Assembly: GCA_002376965.1 (NCBI GenBank)
Contig: DFOV01000309.1
Span: 1 to 18,095, forward strand
Source: Gammaproteobacteria bacterium UBA3532
GTDB lineage: Bacteria > Pseudomonadota > Gammaproteobacteria > Enterobacterales > UBA3532
Length of the DNA stretch: 18,095 nt
Direction: 5' to 3'
This document shows, piece by piece, positions 1 to 7,175 of this stretch. The notes beneath the pieces were generated by a model. The model had not been told where the DNA came from. It was given only the letters and a program-made list of their open reading frames with translations, and searched no databases. Every line of letters starts with the position of its first letter. Within the stretch, counting starts at the first letter, position 1. The position numbers and the translations under genes were made by a program.

Positions 1-450
1 GCTGTTGATGGCGATGGCAAAATCCTCACTTCCATCGAACGCATTCAACATCTGTTCAAAAACGGCTACCAAATAGAAGCGCTCACCGCGCAAATGCAGC
101 TAGTGGAAGCACTCTGCCTGCATTACCTGGTGGCCAGACGCAATATTGATAACCAGGAATTCGACCAGGATATCGCCAAGCTGATGCAAAAACGCCAGCT
201 CACCATGGGCCGAGTGAAGAACCTGCTCATCCGCAACAATGCCTTTCACGACCCCGCCCTGGAACCTGTGCTAGAAGAATACGTCGAAATGCGCAATGAG
301 TTATCGCACAAGCTATTTAGTCGCATACTGGTTGTCGACCTAGAGCGCTGCTTCGCACTGGGAATGCAGTTAACGATTTCGATTCAGAATTATATGCAAC
401 GGGTAATTGAGAAATATAAGAAAGTTCAGGATAAAACACACATAAGGTGA
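1..450 (+). CDS. 3' part of a HEPN-like domain protein (5' truncated by window edge)
   Basis: The frame is open from base 1, so the gene begins outside the window; the first in-window ATG (94) is internal. The visible 149 residues look mostly alpha-helical, with no signal peptide or membrane segment. Near the end is Arg-Asn-Glu-Leu-Ser-His (R98 to H103 of the visible part, bases 292-309). This fits the R-x4-6-H motif of HEPN nucleases, including the usual polar residue after Arg, and it sits in a helix-like context (EYVEMRNELSHKLF). HEPN proteins are often RNases in toxin-antitoxin or abortive-infection systems, but some are inactive or have housekeeping roles. The partner or N-terminal domain cannot be seen. 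The stop codon lies inside an inverted-repeat arm. Coding is clear; the HEPN assignment is inference from one motif. Confidence 0.6.
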   Translation, partial: AVDGDGKILTSIERIQHLFKNGYQIEALTAQMQLVEALCLHYLVARRNIDNQEFDQDIAKLMQKRQLTMGRVKNLLIRNNAFHDPALEPVLEEYVEMRNELSHKLFSRILVVDLERCFALGMQLTISIQNYMQRVIEKYKKVQDKTHIR

Positions 451-502
451 CTAGCAAGACCACCTTATAGATCAGGGCATTCAGCTCTAATGATAAGGTG
501 GT
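442..502. terminator. three-armed inverted repeat between convergent genes
   Basis: ATAAGGTG (442-449) is complementary to CACCTTAT (461-468). The slightly longer ACCACCTTAT (459-468) is also complementary to ATAAGGTGGT (493-502). The middle arm can therefore form either an 8-bp hairpin with an 11-nt loop or a 10-bp hairpin with a 24-nt loop. The element sits between two convergent genes, so a bidirectional terminator is the simplest reading. No clear T-tract follows the larger hairpin, so function is inferred from position and symmetry. Confidence 0.45.
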
Positions 503-523
503 ATTCTATAACCAATATTGAAT

Positions 524-1447
524 CTAGCTGCTCTTGACAAAGGCTTCTAAATCATCAATCTCTTGATCTTTAAAGCCAACGGAGGCTTTTAAGTAAATTT
601 TGCCGTTTGACTTGCGATAAGACTTAATAAACGACAGTCCCATTTTCCGCTCAAATGCTGTAACTAACTTGTCGGTCTGAAATTGCCTAATATTCAACTG
701 TTTATATTCGTTATCCAAGGTTACAAATAACGCTCCATCTTCTGCGCCATACACATGATAGATACTACTTAAATGCTCCTCCATCTCATTATCTTTTTTA
801 TCGCGGATCCGCATAACATGCTTCGAGCTTATTCGGCCTGTTTCAATATCAATAAAGGCGGCCTCATAATCAGAGGAAATGGTGGTTAACGTCACAAATC
901 CAAAGTGCTTTTTGGGCGGTATTTTACTAAGAAGAAGAAAATGGCGCGAAAAAGACAAGTCACCAGTCTGGTAAGGAGCGAACTCAAAACCATCAGGTAA
1001 CTTATGAGGGGTTGGCGAAACATCTGGCGACAAGTAAGTAAATACCCTCCCCCTATGCATAATAAGTCCTCTAGAAACAAGCTGGAATGCATCTCCACTA
1101 TAATGCTTGCCATCTTGCCCTATAAAATGCCATATCCCATCAACACTTTCTATTTTCCCAAAACGCTGGGGCACTTTATCGCTAAGAGGCCTAACCATTT
1201 TCACGTCATATCCGTTTTCAGGGCTAGGCGTTAAGTAAGTAATAGTCCCTGTGTCAGAGTATTGACTAAAATTGGCTATCGGGGAGCTTGGATCGATATA
1301 TTCTTGCCCATTGACATTTATACCAGCTTCCGTCTTTTTAAGTTCAAGCAACGAAAAGGAATAATCATTTGACTCTATCGCGGCGATAGAAAGTGGCGAA
1401 AAGCAAACTATTGAAATAAAAATTAGCCCTAGGAAGTTCCGATACAT
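524..1447 (-). CDS. secreted protein of unknown function
   Basis: A 307-residue protein with a clear Sec signal peptide: a short basic start, a hydrophobic stretch at about 5-18 and a likely cut after SIAA near residue 23. The mature part is polar with alternating hydrophobic residues and many short beta-like segments (for example GTITYL, RVFTYL, IYLKAS). It has no membrane segment, no Cys pairs in the mature part and no motif I recognise. The start is supported by AAGGAGA at 1455-1461, about 7 nt before the ATG. It faces the gene at 1-450 tail to tail and lies downstream of the GRDP-like gene on the same strand, separated by 114 nt that carry a candidate promoter of its own. I do not recognise the family; a periplasmic or exported beta-rich protein is all that can be said. 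Confidence 0.75.
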   Translation of the reverse strand: MYRNFLGLIFISIVCFSPLSIAAIESNDYSFSLLELKKTEAGINVNGQEYIDPSSPIANFSQYSDTGTITYLTPSPENGYDVKMVRPLSDKVPQRFGKIESVDGIWHFIGQDGKHYSGDAFQLVSRGLIMHRGRVFTYLSPDVSPTPHKLPDGFEFAPYQTGDLSFSRHFLLLSKIPPKKHFGFVTLTTISSDYEAAFIDIETGRISSKHVMRIRDKKDNEMEEHLSSIYHVYGAEDGALFVTLDNEYKQLNIRQFQTDKLVTAFERKMGLSFIKSYRKSNGKIYLKASVGFKDQEIDDLEAFVKSS

Positions 1448-1492
1448 TATTCATTCTCCTTGAATAAATTGGGGTGTTAGATAAAAGCGCGC

Positions 1493-1501
1493 ACTATATC
1501 A
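1493..1501 (-). promoter_or_regulatory. candidate extended -10 promoter for the secreted-protein gene
   Basis: Read on the minus strand this is TGATATAGT, matching the extended -10 form TG-n-TATAAT with one change. It would start transcription near 1486, about 40 nt before the ATG at 1447. No good -35 hexamer is seen at 17 nt, which extended -10 promoters do not strictly need. This is a pattern match only. Confidence 0.35.
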
Positions 1502-1561
1502 CATCAAGCTGAATAGAAACTTAACCTGAGTCGAAATCTGGTACGCCTTACACATATCTAC

Positions 1562-2212
1562 TCAATCCCCACCACATCCACCGCCACAACCACTATCCCC
1601 ACTGCAGCCACTATCGCTATCATGACCACTGTCACCTGAGCAACTTGACGTACACCCAATATGACTAGCACAGTAATCACCACCCCCCTTGGTGCAATCC
1701 AACGCATAGGTAAAGCCGCCTTCAATATTTAATTGGCGATCCAAAGCAAACAATAGTGGCAAGCGCGTTGGTTCAAATGCCTTAATCCGTTCTCGCGCAC
1801 AAGCCAAGCGCCATGCTCGCTTAATGCCCTCCGTCGCTAATTTAGGATCGGGCATTGCCTCTGCGGGCGTATGATGTAAATAGCGCCCAAAGGCTTTATC
1901 GCAAAACGCTTGGTATTTACGGGTAAATAAGATGAACTCATGCCAGGCAACATCGACCACTTGTGATGGCATCGCCACCATATTACGTCCCGCTTTATTA
2001 CAAATTACAAAATACTCGCGCAAGCCCAACATCACTAAGCGTAGCTCCTTGTCTCCAAGGTGCGGGTATGTCTTTTTGACCTTTTGGCTAACCGACTGTG
2101 GAAAAACAAAGTTTTCAATAAATTGCTGCTGACGAGTTTTGCGGCGCAAGCGATAAACCGAATAGATGATAAGGCCAATGACGATACTGGCAGTAATGCC
2201 CCAACTACTCAT
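1562..2212 (-). CDS. GRDP-like (glycine-rich domain) membrane-anchored protein with Cys/Gly tail
   Basis: A 216-residue protein. An N-terminal membrane anchor (about residues 5-22) is followed by a basic stretch (RLRRKTR), so the main domain probably faces the cytoplasm. The centre carries a GRDP-type signature: VVDVAWHEFIL (W90, H91), then Y100, C104, FGRYLHH (109-114) and P116. The last 30 residues form a low-complexity tail of Cys, Gly, Ser and Asp ending CGGGCGGD. Similar Cys/Gly tails end many uncharacterised bacterial proteins of this kind and may bind metal or become modified. Molecular function is unknown. The start has GGAGAG at the right distance upstream. It lies 67 nt downstream of the LysR gene on the same strand and could be partly co-transcribed with it. 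Family assignment rests on the WH...Y..FC...FG...HH pattern. Confidence 0.7.
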   Translation of the reverse strand: MSSWGITASIVIGLIIYSVYRLRRKTRQQQFIENFVFPQSVSQKVKKTYPHLGDKELRLVMLGLREYFVICNKAGRNMVAMPSQVVDVAWHEFILFTRKYQAFCDKAFGRYLHHTPAEAMPDPKLATEGIKRAWRLACARERIKAFEPTRLPLLFALDRQLNIEGGFTYALDCTKGGGDYCASHIGCTSSCSGDSGHDSDSGCSGDSGCGGGCGGD

Positions 2213-2279
2213 AACTTGTGCTCTCCACGGCCTTAACCTTTTCCATTCAGTCTAGACCTGAAACTGACGAACAACCAAC

Positions 2280-3167
2280 TTAGCCTCCCTCTCCCAACCT
2301 CTCGCGTAAAAACTCCAGCAATAACCTGACTTTTAGCGGCGTAAACTGCCGCGTTGGGCGCACCGCATATAGGCCTAACGGTTCGGGCGTTTCCGACTCC
2401 AATACGCGAATCAGTCTCCCACTATCGAGCGCAGCCTGAGTAATAAAATCTGGCAGCAACACGATTCCCAGCCCTCCAATCGCCGCATCACACAAAGCAG
2501 CGCCATTGTTCGATGACATACGAATATTCGCATCGCCTTGACGCACATTATCCCACACGGTATTGCTGGTCGATGTGAGTAGTGTATAGCGCAACTGTGG
2601 CAGCCTACGAAGCTCGTCCAGCGATGTCGGTATTCCATACTCATCTAGAAAAGCAGGAGCCGCGCAATACCAACGCTGAACATCTGCCAAGCGTGTGGCG
2701 ACGAGGGTCGAATCTTTTAGCTCTCCAATGCGCAGCGATAGGTCAATTTTTTCAGCCACTAGATCATTGGGCGCATCACTAAACTCTAAATGGACATTCA
2801 AAGCCGGATGTTGGCGCATAAACTCAGGAATGAGGGGCGATACCTTTTCTAGGCCAAAACTCAAAGGAGCAGCCAGTTTCAAATGGCCTTTAACGATATC
2901 CTGTTGTTGCTGAACGCGTTGCTCGGCTTCTTCAAGTGCGGCCAAAACCTGACAGGCATCGTGATAGAACTGCTCACCAGCCTCGGTCAGATTCAGCTGA
3001 CGAGTGGTTCGGCGCATCAGCTTTAAGCCCAACGCATTTTCTAACGCAGATAAGCGCCGACTCACCCCAGCCGTGCTGGTATGAATGGCGCTAGCGGCCT
3101 GATGAAAGCTCCCTTTCTCGACAATCGCGACAAAAGCTTCCAAATCACTCAAATTATATTGTTTCAT
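2280..3167 (-). CDS. LysR-family transcriptional regulator
   Basis: The protein begins MKQYNLSDLEAFVAIVEKGSF and has 295 residues, the usual LysR length. The N-terminal winged helix-turn-helix spans about residues 1-60 (GSFHQAASAIHTSTAGVSRRLSALE broken into helices, then GLKLMRRTTRQLNLTEAG). The rest is the periplasmic-binding-protein-like effector domain. An in-frame TTG nine bases upstream (3174-3176) would add three residues; neither start has a strong ribosome site, and I prefer the ATG because LysR proteins usually begin just before this helix. It is divergent from the pirin and nitroreductase genes with under 100 bp between, the classic layout for a LysR protein controlling its neighbours. 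The inducer is unknown, though the targets suggest a quinone, flavonoid or other electrophile. Confidence 0.93.
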   Translation of the reverse strand: MKQYNLSDLEAFVAIVEKGSFHQAASAIHTSTAGVSRRLSALENALGLKLMRRTTRQLNLTEAGEQFYHDACQVLAALEEAEQRVQQQQDIVKGHLKLAAPLSFGLEKVSPLIPEFMRQHPALNVHLEFSDAPNDLVAEKIDLSLRIGELKDSTLVATRLADVQRWYCAAPAFLDEYGIPTSLDELRRLPQLRYTLLTSTSNTVWDNVRQGDANIRMSSNNGAALCDAAIGGLGIVLLPDFITQAALDSGRLIRVLESETPEPLGLYAVRPTRQFTPLKVRLLLEFLRERLGEGG

Positions 3168-3261
3168 AATTCGCAATGGTTAATTTTATAACTCCATATT
3201 TATTTCACATTAGTCTACTTATACACTAAACTCAAGTCACCCAGTTCAGGAGTTAACCATA
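3168..3261. promoter_or_regulatory. divergent lysR/pirin control region with candidate LysR operator
   Basis: This A+T-rich gap separates the two divergent starts. It contains the inverted repeat TTAGT (3210-3214) / ACTAA (3225-3229) with a 10-nt centre, close to the symmetrical half-sites bound by LysR proteins. AGGAG at 3248-3252 is the ribosome site for the pirin gene. No convincing -35/-10 pair stands out on either strand. The operator role is inferred from position and symmetry. Confidence 0.4.
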
Positions 3262-3969
3262 ATGAATATTCGACGCAGCACCGAGCGCGGAGCTTTTCAA
3301 AACAGCTGGCTGGATACGCGCCACACCTTTTCATTTGCCAATTACTATGATCCCAAGCACATGGGCGTAGCAAACCTTCGCGTGATCAATGATGACCGTA
3401 TTGCTCCAGCTGGCGGCTTTCCAACTCACCCGCATCGCGATATGGAAATTGTCAGCTATGTGGTTGAGGGCGAGCTGGCCCACCGCGACAGCATGGGCAA
3501 CACCAGCGTTATCCGAGCAGGCGAAGTGCAGCGTATGTCTGCAGGCTCCGGCGTCAAGCATTCGGAGTACAACCCCTCAAACCAGACGGCTACGCGATTG
3601 CTGCAAATATGGCTACTGCCAGCGCACCAGGGAAGTGAGCCTGGCTATGCCCAAAAAGCATTTCCGCATGCAACACGGCGTGGAGAGATAACGCTGCTGG
3701 TCTCTCCAGATGGCGTTGATGGCTCCATTAGTGCCGACACTGATGCTCGGCTTTACTCCGCACTGGTAGATGAAAATCAGCGCTTGGAATACCAGATCGA
3801 CGATGATAGGCAGGTGTATCTACAAGTTGTTAGCGGCAAGGTGGAGATCAACAACCAAAGCTTCGACGAAGGCGATGGTGCCCAGATACCTCATGCCACT
3901 GCACTGACACTGTTTGGCACTAGCCCAGCTGATGTCGTGATATTTGATTTACCAGCAACCAAGCAATAG
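3262..3969 (+). CDS. yhhW: pirin-family protein (YhhW-like, putative quercetin 2,3-dioxygenase)
   Basis: A 235-residue bicupin, the length of E. coli YhhW. It opens with the family's characteristic NIRRSTERGAF...SWLDTRHTFSFANYYDP and carries the metal site in the N-terminal cupin: H56 and H58 (THPHRDMEIV), H100 and E102 (KHSEYN). These match the four ligands of YhhW, so a metal-dependent fold is expected, and YhhW has quercetinase activity in vitro. The second cupin lacks obvious ligands, as is usual. The physiological substrate in most bacteria is unknown. It is cytoplasmic, with no signal peptide. AGGAG lies 9 nt before the ATG. The nitroreductase gene follows after 12 nt and the LysR gene is divergent, so all three probably form one response unit. 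Confidence 0.9.
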   Translation: MNIRRSTERGAFQNSWLDTRHTFSFANYYDPKHMGVANLRVINDDRIAPAGGFPTHPHRDMEIVSYVVEGELAHRDSMGNTSVIRAGEVQRMSAGSGVKHSEYNPSNQTATRLLQIWLLPAHQGSEPGYAQKAFPHATRRGEITLLVSPDGVDGSISADTDARLYSALVDENQRLEYQIDDDRQVYLQVVSGKVEINNQSFDEGDGAQIPHATALTLFGTSPADVVIFDLPATKQ

Positions 3970-3981
3970 CAGGAGACTACG

Positions 3982-4560
3982 ATGAACAACCCAACTCAAT
4001 ATGCAATACATTCTCTGATGCAAACACGCTGGAGCCCCTATGCTATCGATCCTGAACGCAGCGTTGCCAGCGATGATATAGCTGCGTTGTTTGAGGCTGC
4101 TCGCTGGACCATGTCATCCTACAACGCCCAACCCTGGCGCTATATTATCGGTGTCAAAGGCCGCAGCCAGGATGTATGGGATAAGATATTCAGCACTATA
4201 GTTGAAGGAAATCGACCTTGGGCAAAAAATGCTCCGGTATTAACACTGGCGCTGGCAGAGCATTTCTTTGAGCACAACGGCAAGCCCAACAAAGCCGCCC
4301 TACATGACATTGGCGCAGCGTCGGCTTCGATAACCTACGAAGCCACAGCGCGGGGTTTATCCGTGCATCAAATGATAGGCATCGACCCAGATAAAGCCCG
4401 TGAGGTTTTCAACCTGGAAGACAATCTGGAACCTTTTACCGCACTGGCAATTGGCTATCATGGCGGCGAATCGACATTGGAAGAAAGCTTCCTTAAACGC
4501 GATCTACGCAAGCGGGAGCGCAAATCGTTGGACGAGATAGTGATTGGCGGGGGGTGGTAG
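3982..4560 (+). CDS. nitroreductase-family FMN-dependent oxidoreductase
   Basis: A 192-residue protein of normal family length. The FMN-binding features are visible: an Arg/Ser segment near residues 14-18 (TRWSPYA) and the SxxNxQPW signature (SSYNAQPWRY, about residues 43-52), followed by a central helical part and a C-terminal GYHGG loop. Such enzymes form dimers in the cytoplasm and reduce nitro groups, quinones or other electrophiles with NAD(P)H. AGGAG at 3971-3975 precedes the start and the pirin stop is only 12 nt upstream, so the two are co-transcribed. The pairing with a pirin and a divergent LysR gene suggests defence against, or breakdown of, quinone-like or aromatic compounds; the substrate cannot be read from sequence. 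Confidence 0.9.
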   Translation: MNNPTQYAIHSLMQTRWSPYAIDPERSVASDDIAALFEAARWTMSSYNAQPWRYIIGVKGRSQDVWDKIFSTIVEGNRPWAKNAPVLTLALAEHFFEHNGKPNKAALHDIGAASASITYEATARGLSVHQMIGIDPDKAREVFNLEDNLEPFTALAIGYHGGESTLEESFLKRDLRKRERKSLDEIVIGGGW

Positions 4561-4570
4561 CAACCCCGCC
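4546..4570 (+). terminator. GC-rich hairpin over the nitroreductase stop
   Basis: GGCGGGG (4546-4552) pairs with CCCCGCC (4564-4570) around an 11-nt loop that contains the TAG stop. The stem is strong, but no T-tract follows, so it may be an RNA-stabilising stem or a weak terminator separating the pirin operon from the BlaI operon. Confidence 0.4.
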
Positions 4571-4688
4571 TCACAAACAAAAACCCACTGTTCGCCATTC
4601 CGATACAACCAAAAAATGCTAAAGCTATGGTAACATCAGTCCTCAGATAGAACTTCGGGCTCTCAGTCTAGTCAAGGAGATACGTTAC

Positions 4689-5078
4689 ATGCATCTGGGT
4701 GAGCTGGAAAAATTGGTCTTAAATTATCTTTGGTCTCATGAAAGTGCCGATGCGAAACAAGTCTTTGAGCATTTCGAGCAACATCGCGGGGGAAGCCTCA
4801 ACACCATTCAAGCAGCGTTAGATAGGCTTTTTAAAAAAGGCCTGTTAAACAGAACGAAAAAAAGCCATGCCTATATCTACTATTCAGCTATCGAGCGTAG
4901 CAAACTGCTTGGTTCACTGATCACCGATATTACCAATGAACTAGCCAAAAACGATGCCGACTCTATTTTAGAGGCATTCGTCGATGTATCCACTGCTCTC
5001 GACGAAGAAAGCCTACTGCGCCTTGAGCAGCTTATCGATAAAAAAAAGTTATCTATCAAAAATGGCAACGGAGCTTAG
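4689..5078 (+). CDS. BlaI/MecI/CopY-family transcriptional repressor
   Basis: A 129-residue protein, the usual length for the family. It begins HLGELEKLVLNYLW and contains the family's winged-helix features: ADAKQVFEHF, then GGSLNTIQAALDRLFKKGLLNRTKKSHAYIYY (recognition helix and wing, about residues 34-66). The C-terminal helices (about 70-125) should form the dimer. Known members repress beta-lactamase, mecA or copper genes and are released by proteolysis (BlaI, MecI) or metal (CopY). No Cys metal cluster is visible at the C-terminus, so this is not a typical CopY. AAGGAGA at 4674-4680 supports the start. The M56 protease gene follows after 3 nt, the BlaI-BlaR1 arrangement, but no beta-lactamase gene is near; the downstream genes point to metal handling. 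Confidence 0.9.
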   Translation: MHLGELEKLVLNYLWSHESADAKQVFEHFEQHRGGSLNTIQAALDRLFKKGLLNRTKKSHAYIYYSAIERSKLLGSLITDITNELAKNDADSILEAFVDVSTALDEESLLRLEQLIDKKKLSIKNGNGA

Positions 5079-5081
5079 CCG

Positions 5082-6041
5082 ATGCTCACGCTGATGCATG
5101 GCTTGGTAATATTAGGATTGTCTATATTGACAGCTAGCCTGTGTTCCTTGTTTATCAGTCAGCCACTTTTGAAATGGATCAAACAATATACCCCGTCATC
5201 TCGTATCATCTTACTGCGTATTTTTGCCGCTGCACCTTTGGGAATGGGCGCGCTGCTCGCATCAATGATCATTATCCCTTCGATCAATCATTCCTCAATA
5301 TTACCACTGGATCATTGCCATTCTACGTTTGCATGTAGTGGCCCCTTAGCCTCCCACAGCATTTCCAGTGCTGAACTAGTCATCTGTGTATTTTTGGTAG
5401 GGCTTAGCTTCTGGTCAATTTTTTCCGCTTGGCGCGACAAGAAGAGATCCGACACGTTAATTAATAAGCTCTATCAAATTACCAAACCATGCAGTATGAA
5501 GTCTTTTCGAGTATTGGACTCAAAAGCCCAGATGGCATTTAGTGTTGGCATTTTTAATCCTATCGCCGTTATATCACACGGTTTATTGCAAACAATGTCC
5601 AAAACCCAACAAGACATTGTTTACGCACATGAGCAAGTCCACCTTGATCACAAAGATAGCTACCACAAATGGCTCATGAAAGCCCTATCGATTTTTCATT
5701 GGCCTAGCTTAAGAAAAACGCTGCTGGAACATCACGCCATCAGCATAGAAATGCGTGCGGATAAGGTTGTCGCTACGACCGTAGCCAGCCCAACAGATGT
5801 CGCTGAAACACTAGTAGCTCTATATCGAGCCATTGTCAGCCCCCCAGGACGCGGTTCTGGATTGTGCGGATTTGCTGGATCTGATCTTGAAACCAGAATT
5901 CATTTTCTTTTGGAGTACAAAAACGAAAAGGCGCTCAAAAGGTATTATCTATTGGCGTTTTCGCTGGCACTTGTTATCGGCGCCAGCATTAGTGCTCAGC
6001 CTCTTCATAACTTCCTTGAATCCATCATCACTTGGCTATAA
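5082..6041 (+). CDS. M56-family membrane metallopeptidase (BlaR1-like, no penicillin sensor domain)
   Basis: A 319-residue polytopic membrane protein. Hydrophobic segments lie at about residues 5-27, 44-65, 97-117 and 286-305. The zinc peptidase site is visible: HEQVH at 183-187 (HExxH), with E223 and D227 in EMRADK as the third-ligand region typical of M56. In BlaR1/MecR1 this domain leads to cleavage of the BlaI repressor after an outer sensor binds a beta-lactam. Here the protein stops soon after the last membrane segment, about half the length of BlaR1, and has no penicillin-binding domain. It must therefore sense another signal or be activated by another protein. It is probably co-transcribed with the BlaI-like gene (3 nt gap). 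Confidence 0.88.
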   Translation: MLTLMHGLVILGLSILTASLCSLFISQPLLKWIKQYTPSSRIILLRIFAAAPLGMGALLASMIIIPSINHSSILPLDHCHSTFACSGPLASHSISSAELVICVFLVGLSFWSIFSAWRDKKRSDTLINKLYQITKPCSMKSFRVLDSKAQMAFSVGIFNPIAVISHGLLQTMSKTQQDIVYAHEQVHLDHKDSYHKWLMKALSIFHWPSLRKTLLEHHAISIEMRADKVVATTVASPTDVAETLVALYRAIVSPPGRGSGLCGFAGSDLETRIHFLLEYKNEKALKRYYLLAFSLALVIGASISAQPLHNFLESIITWL

Positions 6042-6129
6042 CACATAAAACCTATCGACAATTGGTTTTTTGTTCGTTACATTATTACAACCTTATATCT
6101 TCTACGCATTTTCATAAAAAGGAAAAAAC
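6042..6129 (+). promoter_or_regulatory. A+T-rich leader before the HupE gene group
   Basis: This 88-nt gap could hold a separate promoter or operator for the three downstream genes. It contains CGTTACAT (6075-6082), an octamer that also overlaps the start of the BlaI-like gene (4683-4690). AAGGA at 6119-6123 is the ribosome site for the next gene. No confident -35/-10 pair is seen. Confidence 0.3.
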
Positions 6130-6489
6130 ATGCCAGCATTCAAACAACTTGTTGCGTCCATCTGCCTAGCTTCAACACTTCTAGTACCTACAGTGGCATT
6201 CAGCCATGCTGATGGCCACGGGCATCAAGCAGCGCCCCCTACCACCGAGCAGGTCATCGATACCGCCAGCCAATATATCACTCAGCTCATTGAAAAAGGC
6301 GAAATGGTAGAAGGAGCCCCCTTAAACGCAAGCTGGAACAATGTTGCCGAAAAAAAGATCTATAAAAAAACACTTAGAAACTACATCGTGTCATTTAAGG
6401 CCAAAGAAAGTGACAAAATCTTATACATTTTGATGGACAATCGAGGCTACTTTCGCGGAGCAAACTATAGCGGCAACTTTGAACAATGA
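6130..6489 (+). CDS. small exported His-containing protein (DUF6488-like)
   Basis: A 119-residue protein with a Sec signal peptide (hydrophobic stretch at about 7-22, likely cut near AFS). The mature N-terminus is HADGHGHQ, a potential metal-binding patch. The rest has a helix (TEQVIDTASQYITQLIEKG), the ASWNNV segment and a beta-rich end (YIVSFKAKESDKILYILMDNRGYFRGANYSG), which matches my memory of the DUF6488 pattern: helix, SW, then a strand pair ending with an A-N-Y/F-x-G motif. Function is unknown, and a periplasmic metal-binding or accessory role is inferred from the His patch and neighbours. Its stop overlaps the start of the HupE gene by 4 nt, so translation is coupled. Confidence 0.75.
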   Translation: MPAFKQLVASICLASTLLVPTVAFSHADGHGHQAAPPTTEQVIDTASQYITQLIEKGEMVEGAPLNASWNNVAEKKIYKKTLRNYIVSFKAKESDKILYILMDNRGYFRGANYSGNFEQ

Positions 6490-7166
6490 TGAAATCCTTC
6501 ATCACCGCTCTTCTTATCTTTGTTATATCGCCCCAGCTCTTTGCTCACGGCGTGGATGAGAGTACCAAGCAGTTTTTGCAAGCCAGTCAAGGGGTGTCGG
6601 TTATCCCTTACATGTATATTGGTGCGAAACATATGGTTACTGGGTATGACCATTTGCTCTTTCTCGTCGGCGTAATTTTTTTCCTTTATCGTAGCAAAGA
6701 TGTTTTTATCTATGTCACGCTGTTTACCATCGGACACAGCATTACATTAATGACCGGCGTGCTATATAACATAGCGGTCAATGCCTATCTCATTGATGCA
6801 ATTATCGGTTTTTCTATCATATATAAAGGGTTTGATAACCTGGGTGGCTTCAAACATATTCTAGGTTTTCAACCAAATACAAAAGTTGCCGTGATGATTT
6901 TTGGTTTGTTTCATGGTTTTGGCCTGGCGACCAAGATTCAGGAGTTTGAAATTCCGGAAAACGGGCTGATGGAAAACCTTATTTCGTTTAATCTCGGCGT
7001 TGAGCTGGGGCAATTCACGGCCCTATTTTTTGTTTTGCTGGCTTTGAGCTTCTGGCGACGACACCCAAGCTATCTCGGCTTATCCACTGTATCCAATACG
7101 CTATTAATGAGCGGGGGAATGATGCTGATGGGATACCAGCTATGCGGCTACTTCATCTATTCATAA
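6486..7166 (+). CDS. HupE/UreJ-family membrane protein (putative metal permease or accessory)
   Basis: A 226-residue protein with an N-terminal signal sequence ending near AHG, followed by about six membrane segments. Family motifs are visible: GYDHLLFLVGVIFF (about 54-67), FTIGHSITL (about 80-88), IFGLFHGFGLATKI (about 138-151) and FNLGVELGQ (about 168-176). The conserved His and Asp in these segments are typical of HupE/UreJ proteins, some of which carry nickel or cobalt into the cell. This subgroup, with the His near the mature N-terminus, is often a neighbour of metal genes and has no proven transport direction. Start ATG overlaps the previous stop (ATGA). The next gene follows after 9 nt. 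Confidence 0.88.
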   Translation: MMKSFITALLIFVISPQLFAHGVDESTKQFLQASQGVSVIPYMYIGAKHMVTGYDHLLFLVGVIFFLYRSKDVFIYVTLFTIGHSITLMTGVLYNIAVNAYLIDAIIGFSIIYKGFDNLGGFKHILGFQPNTKVAVMIFGLFHGFGLATKIQEFEIPENGLMENLISFNLGVELGQFTALFFVLLALSFWRRHPSYLGLSTVSNTLLMSGGMMLMGYQLCGYFIYS

Positions 7167-7175
7167 AGGTAAAAC

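Noticed and set aside
3168..3176. TTG start three codons upstream of the LysR ATG
   Set aside because: No better ribosome site, a rarer start codon and no family reason to prefer it; cannot be excluded.
4689..6041. beta-lactam resistance regulator pair
   Set aside because: No beta-lactamase or penicillin-binding gene is nearby and the M56 protein has no penicillin sensor domain.
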